From Solirubrum koreensis (GTDB lineage: Bacteria > Bacteroidota > Bacteroidia > Cytophagales > Hymenobacteraceae), in the NCBI RefSeq assembly GCF_039541855.1, contig NZ_BAABHA010000001.1:124001-188000 (forward strand): a stretch of 64,000 nt of DNA, written 5' to 3'. The stretch's first letter is position 1. The number at the start of each line of letters is the position of its first letter. This document shows, piece by piece, positions 8,600 to 16,440 of the stretch. The position numbers and the translations under genes are program-made. The notes beneath the pieces were generated by a model. The model had not been told where the DNA came from, searched no databases, and saw nothing but the letters and a program-made list of their open reading frames with translations.

Positions 8600-9242
8600 T
8601 ACCGCCACTGCGCCGCCCCTCTGGGAGCTGCACCGCGCCCGCCTCGATGCCTACGCCAAAGCCAAGGTAAACTACGACCTCGACCGCGTGCACGAGTACA
8701 CCGCCGAGTCGGGCTGGCGCATTGATGATTACGGGACCGAGCTGCCCTCGGAGCCACCCGGGCCGCCTCAGCCCAACGGCAGCTGGGAAGCCGCCCACCA
8801 AGTGCTGCTCAATTACTCGTTCCCGCCGCCCGACCTCATCACCGGCATTTTCGTGCCCGATACGCCCTTAGCCGAGCGCGTGATGCTGCTGCGCGGGCGT
8901 TTCCTGGGCTTTACGTTCTGGTTTGGCGTGCGTATCGGCGGCGTAATCGACGAAGAGCGGACCACGCCCGACGGCCCCGAGCGGGTGTGGGGCTACAATT
9001 ACCGCACTTTAGAAGGGCACTTCGAGAAGGGCGAAATCACGTTCACGGTGCACAAAAAGCTGCAAACCGGCCGCGTGCATTTCAAAGTCAAAGCGTATTC
9101 ACAGCCCGACCGCATCGACAATATTTTCTACCGCATCGGCTTCAAGCTGTTCGGGCGCACGCTGCAGCGCAAGTTTGCGCGGGAATCTCTCAGGCGGCTG
9201 CGTACTTTGGTGGTGGAGCAGCTGCAGAAGGGGCGGGGGTGA
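8586..9242 (+). CDS. DUF1990 (UPF0548) family protein (second of a tandem pair)
   Basis: 218 aa. The family order is clear: an early strand-helix with FPPPDLITGIFVPDTPLAERVML, a central sheet (FTFWFGVRIGGVIDEERT), then GYNYRTLEGHFEKGEITF and a C-terminal FARESLRRLRTL helix. No catalytic residues or signal peptide are evident. It overlaps the preceding DUF1990-like gene by 14 bases, which suggests an ancient duplication kept as a pair. The gene ends 38 bases before a large inverted repeat. Confidence 0.78.
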   Translation: MNAPSTATAPPLWELHRARLDAYAKAKVNYDLDRVHEYTAESGWRIDDYGTELPSEPPGPPQPNGSWEAAHQVLLNYSFPPPDLITGIFVPDTPLAERVMLLRGRFLGFTFWFGVRIGGVIDEERTTPDGPERVWGYNYRTLEGHFEKGEITFTVHKKLQTGRVHFKVKAYSQPDRIDNIFYRIGFKLFGRTLQRKFARESLRRLRTLVVEQLQKGRG

Positions 9243-9280
9243 CGCTCGGTAACGGCGCTGCTGGCCCAGAGCGATTCACC

Positions 9281-9403
9281 AGTTCGTGTACGTGGACCCC
9301 ACCCCCGTCCCCTCCCCCGTAGGGAGGGGTACCAAACAACGAAGCCGTCTGGCACCCCTCCCTACGGGGGAGGGGCCGGGGGTGGGGTCCACGTACACGA
9401 ACT
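9281..9403. repeat. Long inverted repeat (two 50-nt arms, 23-nt loop)
   Basis: The arms at 9281-9330 and 9354-9403 are reverse complements with one mismatch (position 9308). They are very C/G-rich with an inner CCCGTAGGGAGGGG core. The element lies between the convergent DUF1990 and DUF3817 genes. It could end transcription from both sides, but there is no T-run, and the arms are much longer than the other terminators here. It looks more like a REP- or MITE-like dispersed repeat. No second copy occurs in this window. Confidence 0.85.
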
Positions 9404-9427
9404 TGGAAACTGCTACAATTACTTCTC

Positions 9428-9724
9428 TTACTCCTGAAACAGCTTCTTGTCGGCCCAGAACGTGCCGAACGGCACCAACGACGCCACAAACGCCAGTACG
9501 GCTTTCTTGAACGACCAGCTGTGCTCGATGGCGGCCATAATAACCAGCAGCACATACAGCACAAACAGCAGCCCGTGCGCCATGCCTACCATGCGCACCG
9601 CTTCGGGCTGGCCGAGCAGATACTTCAGCGGCATGGCAATGCCTAGCAACACCAAAAACGAAACCCCTTCGGCAAAACCCACAACGCGCAGGCGGCCAAG
9701 CGTAGACGAAAGCAAACGAAACAT
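9428..9724 (-). CDS. DUF3817 family small membrane protein
   Basis: 98 aa from the ATG at 9724. Three hydrophobic segments are visible, with the family signature: GRLRVVGFAEGVSFLVLLG in the first, MVGMAHGLLFVLYVLLV in the second with its conserved His, and SLVPFGTFWADKKL at the end. This family often occurs as a stand-alone inner membrane protein of unknown role. The gene converges on the DUF1990 pair across the large inverted repeat. Confidence 0.85.
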   Translation of the reverse strand: MFRLLSSTLGRLRVVGFAEGVSFLVLLGIAMPLKYLLGQPEAVRMVGMAHGLLFVLYVLLVIMAAIEHSWSFKKAVLAFVASLVPFGTFWADKKLFQE

Positions 9725-9860
9725 GCGCAGCAAAAACTCGGGTAAAACGAACGTGCAAAACTAACCCCCGTGCGGGGCTTTGCCGCTGTGGAGCTTAAAC
9801 CTGCGGGCCCTGCTGTCGGTTATACCCTTTCTGAACTCCATTCCCTCTAACCAAACCAAC

Positions 9861-10904
9861 ATGCTCCCAACCCAAGCATATGCCGCCCCCGCCGCTAACG
9901 TGCCGCTGGCTCCGTTCCAGTTCGAGCGCCGCGAGGTCGGTCCGCACGATGTCCTGATTGACATTGCTTTTTGCGGCGTCTGCCACTCCGATTTGCACCA
10001 GGTGCGCGACGAGTGGGGCGGCTCCATTTTCCCCATGGTGCCCGGCCACGAAATTGTGGGCCGCGTGACCAAAGTGGGCGACCATGTAAAGAACTTCAAG
10101 GTCGGCGACCTGGCCGGTGTGGGCTGCATGGTGGACTCGTGCCGCACCTGCCCCAGCTGCCAGGAAGGCCTGGAGCAGTACTGCGAAACCACCGGCATGG
10201 TGGGCACCTACAACGGCCGCGAGCGTGACGGCTCGCCCACGTATGGCGGCTACTCCAACCAGATAGTGGTGGACGAGAAATACACGCTGAAAGTATCCGA
10301 AAAGCTGGATCTGGCCCGCGTGGCGCCGTTGCTCTGTGCTGGCATCACTACCTACTCGCCGCTGCGGCAGTGGAAAGTAGGCCCCGGCCACCGCGTAGGC
10401 GTAATGGGCTTGGGCGGCCTGGGCCATATGGCCGTAAAACTAGCCGCCGCCATGGGTGCCGAGGTAACCGTGCTCAGCACCTCGCCCAACAAAGCCGCCG
10501 ACGCCGAAGCGTTAGGTGCCCACAAGTTTGTGGTAACCAAGGATGCCGCGCAGCTGAAAAGCGTAGCCAATTACTTCGACTTCATCATCAATACCGTATC
10601 GGCGCCGCTGGATATGGGCCAGTACGTGAACCTGCTGCGCCGCGACGGTACCATGATTCTGCTGGGTGTACCGCCCGAAGCCCCGCAGCTGCACGCGTTC
10701 CAGCTCATTGCCAAGCGCCGCCGCATTGCCGGCTCGCTCATCGGCGGCATCGAGGAAACCCAGGAAATGCTGGACTTCTGCGCCGAGCACAACATCATGT
10801 CCGACATCGAAATCATCGACATCAAGGACATCAACGAAGCTTACGAACGCATGCTGAAAGGCGACGTGAAGTACCGCTTCGTAATTGATTTGGCCACGCT
10901 GTAG
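9861..10904 (+). CDS. Zinc-dependent NAD(P) alcohol dehydrogenase (cinnamyl-alcohol/YahK type)
   Basis: 347 aa from the ATG at 9861; a start at 9780 would add an unneeded 27 residues. The catalytic zinc site is readable: C in FCGVCHSDLH, H and E in PGHEIVGRV, and the late Cys in MVDSCRTCPSCQEGLEQYC, which also holds the four structural-zinc Cys. The Rossmann motif is GVMGLGGLGHMAV (about residue 183). This set and spacing match the broad-specificity aldehyde reductase/CAD branch, which prefers NADPH. A 20-bp-arm hairpin follows the stop. Confidence 0.92.
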   Translation: MLPTQAYAAPAANVPLAPFQFERREVGPHDVLIDIAFCGVCHSDLHQVRDEWGGSIFPMVPGHEIVGRVTKVGDHVKNFKVGDLAGVGCMVDSCRTCPSCQEGLEQYCETTGMVGTYNGRERDGSPTYGGYSNQIVVDEKYTLKVSEKLDLARVAPLLCAGITTYSPLRQWKVGPGHRVGVMGLGGLGHMAVKLAAAMGAEVTVLSTSPNKAADAEALGAHKFVVTKDAAQLKSVANYFDFIINTVSAPLDMGQYVNLLRRDGTMILLGVPPEAPQLHAFQLIAKRRRIAGSLIGGIEETQEMLDFCAEHNIMSDIEIIDIKDINEAYERMLKGDVKYRFVIDLATL

Positions 10905-10920
10905 AGTAGGAGTAACCTGA

Positions 10921-10966
10921 ACGCAAAAGCGGCGGCTGCCTCACCGGGCAGCCGCCGCTTTTGCGT
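10921..10966. terminator. Bidirectional terminator hairpin
   Basis: Perfect 20-bp arms (10921-10940 and 10947-10966) with a 6-nt loop lie between the convergent alcohol dehydrogenase and exported-protein genes. A and T stretches at the arm bases serve both directions. Confidence 0.85.
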
Positions 10967-10975
10967 TTGGCTCTT

Positions 10976-11515
10976 TTAGCGTACCTCGTACGGAAACCAG
11001 AAGCTGCCCTCAAACACCAGCTTCTTGGCAGCCGAGCGGGCCACGTTGGTTTGGCAGGTCACCACGCGGTAGGTGCCCATCATGATGTGGCGCGTGGCAT
11101 CAATGGCAATGACGCGCACCTCGCCTTCGTTTACGCCGCAGGCCATGGACTCGGCGCTGATTTCGCCCACGCGGTAGGCGGCTTCGCGCACGTGGCCGCT
11201 CAGGATTTCCTTGAAGCGGTACGTAGCCGGCACGGGCTTAAACTCATCGACCAGTATGGTGAGGCCCTGCTCGTCGCGGGCGTCGGCGCGGGCCAGGGCC
11301 AGCGTAAGCACCTTGCCGGGCCCCGTAGAAACCTCAATGCGCGAGTACACGGTATCCACGGCCACCGGCGCCCCGTTGATGCGCATGGTGAGCGACGGAG
11401 CCGCCCGCACCGGTTTTGGCGGCTCCAGGCGGAAAGCCAGCAATGGCATACCCACCAGCAAGCCGCAGCTAAGGGCAAGGTTGCGGCACCAAGAGGCTTT
11501 GGGTAGCGGGTACAT
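10976..11515 (-). CDS. Exported protein of unknown function
   Basis: 179 aa. The N-terminus is basic then hydrophobic (LALSCGLLVGMPLLAF) and looks like a signal anchor or signal peptide. The body is a mixed beta protein ending in a strand pair (KKLVFEGSFWFPYEVR) that resembles the ends of Bacteroidota secreted beta-sandwich proteins. Two Cys (MACGVNE and VVTCQTN) could form a disulfide. No family motif is recognised. It shares a bidirectional hairpin with the dehydrogenase gene and lies downstream of the cytochrome gene on the same strand. Confidence 0.6.
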   Translation of the reverse strand: MYPLPKASWCRNLALSCGLLVGMPLLAFRLEPPKPVRAAPSLTMRINGAPVAVDTVYSRIEVSTGPGKVLTLALARADARDEQGLTILVDEFKPVPATYRFKEILSGHVREAAYRVGEISAESMACGVNEGEVRVIAIDATRHIMMGTYRVVTCQTNVARSAAKKLVFEGSFWFPYEVR

Positions 11516-11596
11516 GAGCGGATACTTTTCGGTTAGCAGTTAAGCGTCGTCGGACTGCTGGCACAGACGCATAGCCTGCAACGAACGGGCTATGCT

Positions 11597-12253
11597 TTAA
11601 GTGCGTGGTTCGCCGCCGTTAATCATATCCGACACAATGCCGCGGTCTTTGTGCAGCTCGGCCCACACCACGCCCACCACATGCACCACAATAAAGCCCA
11701 TAACGAGGTACATGGTGAAGTTGTGAACTTCTTCAATGGTGTGCTCCAGCTCCTCCAGGAACGGCACGTCGTCGGCGTAAATCAGCCCCAGGCCGGTTAC
11801 GACCATCACCACCAGCATCAGGTAAAAGGCCAGGTAGGAGTACTTTACCAGCGCCGATTTCTGCAATCGGAACGGCTGACCTTCGGCCGATTGTCCCTTG
11901 GCCTGTTTTAAGCGGTGTGCGAACCGCTGGCTGCGGGCTTGGGCTATTTCGGTTACAATGCGCAGGGCCAATAGCACGGCCAGCGTCACCCCAAAGTAGA
12001 TGTGCCAGTCCCACACCTTGTGGCTCACAATGCGCGTGAGCCCCCGAATCTGCTCCAGGCTCATGGTTACGCCTTCTTTCTGCAGCACCTCCTGAAATTT
12101 CGGCCCCACCTCCTTCATCTTCAGCACCACGAACAGCACGAAAATGGAGGTCAGCAGCGCCGACACGACAAAGGAGTTGGCCCAATGCCAGATGCGCAGA
12201 GCAAGGGAGTATTTTCGGGCAGCAGGAGCAGCTGCGGGCGGCAATTCAGACAT
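11597..12253 (-). CDS. Cytochrome b561-like membrane protein (di-heme cytochrome b/b6 domain)
   Basis: 218 aa from the ATG at 12253, since upstream in-frame residues are Ser-rich and not family-like. Four membrane helices carry the heme-ligand histidines: RIWHWANSF in the first, VWDWHIYFGVTLAVLLALR in the second, and HNFTMYLVMGFIVVHVVGV in the last. This is the build of bacterial cytochrome b561/Ni-hydrogenase-type cytochrome b subunits that pass electrons between quinones and periplasmic partners. No obvious redox partner gene is adjacent. It follows the aminotransferase gene by 59 bases on the same strand. Confidence 0.82.
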   Translation of the reverse strand: MSELPPAAAPAARKYSLALRIWHWANSFVVSALLTSIFVLFVVLKMKEVGPKFQEVLQKEGVTMSLEQIRGLTRIVSHKVWDWHIYFGVTLAVLLALRIVTEIAQARSQRFAHRLKQAKGQSAEGQPFRLQKSALVKYSYLAFYLMLVVMVVTGLGLIYADDVPFLEELEHTIEEVHNFTMYLVMGFIVVHVVGVVWAELHKDRGIVSDMINGGEPRT

Positions 12254-12312
12254 GGAAGCGGGGCAGGATGAAAGTGAAGAAACGAGAAGAAGCGAAGCTG
12301 AAGAAAGCGAAA

Positions 12313-13512
12313 TTAGGCCCCGATGCGGCCGGGGTACTGCCGTAAGGCTTCGGCCAGGCAATCCATGGCGCCGTCGATGGCGGCTTGGTTAATGACGTAG
12401 GCCAGACGCACCTCGTTACGGCCGGCGCCGGGCGTGGCGTAAAAGCCAGTTGCGGGCGAAATCATAACGGTGTGGCCGTCGTGCTGAAACTCCTCTAGCA
12501 GCCACAGCGCAAAATGTTCGGCATCGGCAATAGGCAGGCTGGCCATAATATAAAACGCGCCGCCGGGCGTGGGGCAGTACACGCCGGGAATGGCGCGCAG
12601 GCGCTCCACCATGCGGTTGCGGCGGGCCAGGTATTCTGCCTTGGCCAAGTCGAAGTAGCTGTCGGGTAGCTCGGTGGCGGCTTCGCCCAGCAGCTGCGCC
12701 AGGCCGGGCGGACTCACGCGCATTTGGGCAAACTTGAACGCTACGGCCTGCAACGCTTTGTTTTTGGTAACGAAGGCGCCTATGCGTGCCCCGCAGGCGC
12801 TGTAGCGTTTGGAAATGGTATCGAGTACCACCACGTGCTCCGCCGCACCAGGCAAGTGCAGGGCACTTACGTAGTTGCCGTCGTAGCAAAACTCGCGGTA
12901 GGCTTCGTCGGAGAGCAGGTACAAATGGTGGCGCCGGCATAAGTCCAGCAGTTGCTCCAGTTCCTGCCGGCTGTACACGTAGCCGGTAGGGTTGTTGGGG
13001 TTGCACACCAGCAAGGCCTTGGTGCGCGGGGTAATACGGGACTCGAACTCGGCAATGGGAGGGAGGGCGTACCCGTTCTCGATGTGCGAGGTAACGGGCA
13101 CAATGCGCACATCGGTAGCCACGGCAAAGGCCGTGTACGCGCCGTAAAACGGCTCGGGCACAATGAGCTCGTCGCCAGGGTTCAGGCAGCTCATCAGGGC
13201 AAAGAAAATGGCCTCCGAGCCACCGGCCGTTACCAGAATATCCTCGGCCTCCACTGGCATACCGGCCCGCTGGTAGTAGGCGGCCAGCTTGGTGCGGTAG
13301 CTGGGCAGGCCGGCGGTGGGGCTGTATTCGAGTACCCCAATGCGGGCCTGCTGCACGGCGGCCAGGGCGGCGGGCGGGGTTTCAATATCGGGCTGGCCGA
13401 TGTTCAGGTGGTACACGCCCACGCCGCGCTGCTTGGCGGCATCGGCGTAAGGAGTGAGCTTGCGGTAGGGCGACATGGGCATGGCCGTGCCGCGCCGGGA
13501 AACTTGCAACAT
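12313..13512 (-). CDS. PLP-dependent aminotransferase, class I (aspartate aminotransferase fold)
   Basis: 399 aa from the ATG at 13512. Fold-type I landmarks are present: HLNIGQPDIETPP near the N-terminus, VTAGGSEAIFFALM for cofactor phosphate binding, VCNPNNPTGYVYSRQEL, LLSDEAYREFCYDG, and the Schiff-base Lys in DTISKRYSACGARIGAF. The C-terminal Arg that binds the alpha-carboxylate lies in NEVRLAYV. Substrate range cannot be read, but the SKRYSACGARIG form is common in Asp/aromatic aminotransferases. The DinB gene diverges upstream. Confidence 0.9.
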   Translation of the reverse strand: MLQVSRRGTAMPMSPYRKLTPYADAAKQRGVGVYHLNIGQPDIETPPAALAAVQQARIGVLEYSPTAGLPSYRTKLAAYYQRAGMPVEAEDILVTAGGSEAIFFALMSCLNPGDELIVPEPFYGAYTAFAVATDVRIVPVTSHIENGYALPPIAEFESRITPRTKALLVCNPNNPTGYVYSRQELEQLLDLCRRHHLYLLSDEAYREFCYDGNYVSALHLPGAAEHVVVLDTISKRYSACGARIGAFVTKNKALQAVAFKFAQMRVSPPGLAQLLGEAATELPDSYFDLAKAEYLARRNRMVERLRAIPGVYCPTPGGAFYIMASLPIADAEHFALWLLEEFQHDGHTVMISPATGFYATPGAGRNEVRLAYVINQAAIDGAMDCLAEALRQYPGRIGA

Positions 13513-13705
13513 GCGGGTAAACGGCTGAGCGCTCAGCCAACGAATGCCCCAAAATACCGCATAGCTGGCAGTTTTGGGCTTCGGCGTGCAAATACCGGCC
13601 ATTTTTATGCGCTGGCTACTGCATGGGGACTGTTACGAGCCGCCTTTTCCGAAAGCAGACGGGTGAATTAACAAACCAGCGCCTACCTCGTGCGTTATAG
13701 CCTCA

Positions 13706-14242
13706 ATGGCTTCCTCCGACCTCAAAGAAGTATGGCTGCGCGGTCCTCTGCCCGTAGTGCCGGCACTGCTGCAACCGGTGGCCCATGCCTTGCTGCAGGC
13801 CCGCGAAGAGTTAACACTTGCCCTGCATGATTTCCCCGATGCCATGCTTTGGGAACGGCCCGCCGGCGTGGCTTCGGTGGGGTTTCACCTGCAGCACCTC
13901 ACCGGCGTGCTCGACCGACTCTTGACTTATGCCCGCGGCGAAGCCCTGTCGCCCGCGCAGCTGGCGTACCTGACTGCCGAGGGCCAGCCCATAGAACGGC
14001 CTACCCCCACCGCCGACCTGCTGCGCGCTTTCGATGCTCAGGTAGATGTAGCACTGGTTCAGCTGAACGGCACCAACGAGGCCACGCTGACCGAATTTCG
14101 CGGGGTGGGCCGGGCCAAACTGCCGTCCACGGTTATGGGCCTGCTAGTGCATGCCGCCGAACACACCATGCGCCACGTAGGCCAACTGCTGGTTACAGCG
14201 CGGTTCCTGGCCGCATCCCGTTCGGCCGTGCCCAGTCGGTAA
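13706..14242 (+). CDS. DinB family protein
   Basis: 178 aa, a four-helix-bundle protein. The DinB/YfiT metal-site histidines are placed as expected: SVGFHLQHLTGVLDR about residue 55 and HAAEHTMRHVGQLL about residue 150. Members include bacillithiol transferases and many uncharacterised metal-dependent hydrolase-like proteins. No partner genes point to a substrate. It is divergent from the aminotransferase gene. Confidence 0.85.
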   Translation: MASSDLKEVWLRGPLPVVPALLQPVAHALLQAREELTLALHDFPDAMLWERPAGVASVGFHLQHLTGVLDRLLTYARGEALSPAQLAYLTAEGQPIERPTPTADLLRAFDAQVDVALVQLNGTNEATLTEFRGVGRAKLPSTVMGLLVHAAEHTMRHVGQLLVTARFLAASRSAVPSR

Positions 14243-14684
14243 CTGTGCGGACCTGGCAACTCCGTTACCCGGAAACGCCGAAAGTGCTAGCCCGGATAGG
14301 GGTTTGCGGGCCAATTTCTCCGGAGGTACTCTAGCCGCTTCGCTGCCAGGAAGAACCGCATTGGCGGCCCGAAGTGGCTTATTTCATAGTGTCGTAAGCA
14401 ATGTACTAATCGAACTCAGCCATGCCTTTTGCAATTCGCGAGTTGCTATAGGGTGATTATAGAACTTTTTATATTCATAAATGTAACTTTTTCAATAGAG
14501 TAGGTACTGTCAAAAACTGACAACGTTTAATCATGCAAATAAAATATTGTAATAAAGTGCGTTAGCGTTCAGGGAAGGAGCTTTTAGGGGTGGAAATAAA
14601 TTAAGTTGCTATTAAACAATTTATAATTGGAAAAGTCATGTAGATTCGTGTCGTAGTTGGATGAGTTATAAAAAATGCTGGAAA
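14243..14684. other. AT-rich intergenic region upstream of a T9SS protein gene
   Basis: The first 140 bases are host-like. From about 14400 the sequence becomes AT-rich. A small dyad TGTCA-N5-TGACA lies at 14508-14522. I see no gene. It probably holds the promoter of the T9SS cargo gene at 14685. Confidence 0.5.
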
Positions 14685-16190
14685 ATGAAAAAAGTTTACA
14701 CCTCCTTTTGGTTGGCTCTCTTGTTGGTTGGCTTCACAACCGTGAGCTACGGGCAGTCGTCGAGTAACTGCTCTGGGCAGTTCACCATTACCTACCCCTC
14801 CGGTACCGGTACTGCCACTACCACCATTAACAATGGGACCGGGGATTTAACGGGCTCTTACTGCCCTTCCGCTACGGCATCCACGGCCTTGGTGGTAACC
14901 CCAATTTCTAACGGTATCCTAACTCTACGCCGAGCCATCGGCACGGATACTGCGGTGGTAATGACCATCAATCCCTCGCTGGCGGGTACTACCCATACGT
15001 TTGCGCTGCCCCAAATTGCAACGCAAGCCACCTATATCCTGGCCAGCACCATCGATTGCCCCAATGCCAAGCTAAAGGAATTCAACCTGGTGTTGGCCCC
15101 TACGCTGACGGTCAGGGCCAGTTCCGCAGGCACGGCGCTTGGTGCCCAAGACGCGGTATGCCCCGGCACCAGGGTAACCATTGAGGCAAGCGGGGCTACC
15201 AGTGGGTCGCAGTACCTGCTTTCGGCGGGCGGGCAGGTTATCAATAGCAACACGACCGGGGTATTCGACGTGATGCCGTCGGAATCCACTACCTACACCG
15301 TAGCGACCAATACCCCCACCTGCGGTTCCGATTTGGTGTCGCAGAATATCCGGGTGCTTACCAAAAACCTGGTGCTGGAATCCAACGACGAAGATAACAA
15401 CGTGCAGCCGGGTACCGAGGTCATCCTGTCTACCACGCAGGGCACGGGAGGGCCGTACACGTATACGGCCAACAACGGCATTTCTACCACCACGCTGGCC
15501 GCTACCAGTGCCCAGATAACCGTAACGCCCACCCGCACCACCTTGTATACGGTCAGCGGTACCACCATCGAAAGCAACTGCCCCAGCACGGTGTCGCTGC
15601 TGATAACGGTGAATAACGCACCGCTGCCGATAGAGCTGGTTGCTTTTTCGGCCGTGTGGAGCGGCAAAGGGGCCCTGCTTACCTGGGCCACCGCCACTGA
15701 AAAGAATAACGCCTATTTCGTGGTGGAGCGGAGCCTGACCGGGGCCGAGTTCCAGGCGGTGGGGCAGTTGGCCGGCGCGGGCACCACGCCCAACCGCTCG
15801 ACCTACCGCTTTACCGATAATAGCGTGCCCCAAGGCAGCGGCCGCACCCTGTACTACCGGCTGCGCCAGGTCGATGAGGACCAGACCAGCACGTTGTCGC
15901 CGGTGCGTACGGTGCAGGTACCCGCGGCTGAGCAGCTGTTTACAGCCAGCGTATTCCCAAACCCCTACGAGAAAACCGCCTCGGTGCAGCTGGATGCCCT
16001 GGAGGCCGGACCGGTAACTTTCACCGTGCAAAATGCGCTGGGCCAAACGGTGCGCCGCCTTACGGCCACGGTTGCCACGGGCCTGCAAACCATTGCCCTG
16101 CCCGAAACCGCTACGCTGCCCGCCGGCATTTACTACCTCACTGCCCGCCAGGGCAAGCAGCAGCAGGTACTGAAAATGATCAAGCGGTAA
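14685..16190 (+). CDS. Secreted protein with T9SS type A C-terminal sorting domain
   Basis: 501 aa from the ATG at 14685, which opens a clear signal peptide (MKKVYTSFWLALLLVGFTT, cleavage near SYGQ). Residues about 25-320 are Thr/Ser/Gly-rich beta repeats of Ig-like character with paired Cys. A linker domain (PIELVAFSAVWSGKGALLTWATA) of the kind common before sorting signals follows. The last 80 residues form the sorting domain: VFPNPYEKTASVQL, ALGQTVRRL and a final PAGIYYLTARQ...KMIKR. The protein should cross the outer membrane by type IX secretion and be surface-attached or released. Confidence 0.88.
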   Translation: MKKVYTSFWLALLLVGFTTVSYGQSSSNCSGQFTITYPSGTGTATTTINNGTGDLTGSYCPSATASTALVVTPISNGILTLRRAIGTDTAVVMTINPSLAGTTHTFALPQIATQATYILASTIDCPNAKLKEFNLVLAPTLTVRASSAGTALGAQDAVCPGTRVTIEASGATSGSQYLLSAGGQVINSNTTGVFDVMPSESTTYTVATNTPTCGSDLVSQNIRVLTKNLVLESNDEDNNVQPGTEVILSTTQGTGGPYTYTANNGISTTTLAATSAQITVTPTRTTLYTVSGTTIESNCPSTVSLLITVNNAPLPIELVAFSAVWSGKGALLTWATATEKNNAYFVVERSLTGAEFQAVGQLAGAGTTPNRSTYRFTDNSVPQGSGRTLYYRLRQVDEDQTSTLSPVRTVQVPAAEQLFTASVFPNPYEKTASVQLDALEAGPVTFTVQNALGQTVRRLTATVATGLQTIALPETATLPAGIYYLTARQGKQQQVLKMIKR

Positions 16191-16241
16191 GCCGACTGCG
16201 GTGAATCCGACAGCGTTACGAACGCACTTGTTGAAACCCCA

Positions 16242-16271
16242 CAAAGAGGACCCCGTTTGGGGTCCTCTTTG
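16242..16271 (+). terminator. Intrinsic terminator after the first T9SS gene
   Basis: 13-bp arms (16242-16254 and 16259-16271) with a 4-nt GTTT loop; the 3' arm ends in CTTTG. Confidence 0.75.
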
Positions 16272-16440
16272 CATGTTGTATGAATTGGTGAACGGGAAGT
16301 AACGCTTCCAGAACAGTACCGCTAGGCCACAGGTCATGACTTGAGGCCGTTTCTAAAATTAAATACGCTGTAAACCCTTTTTTATACAAACTACTTGCCC
16401 CTATTTTTATGCTTAAACCCAACAATATCTTCCCACGAAC

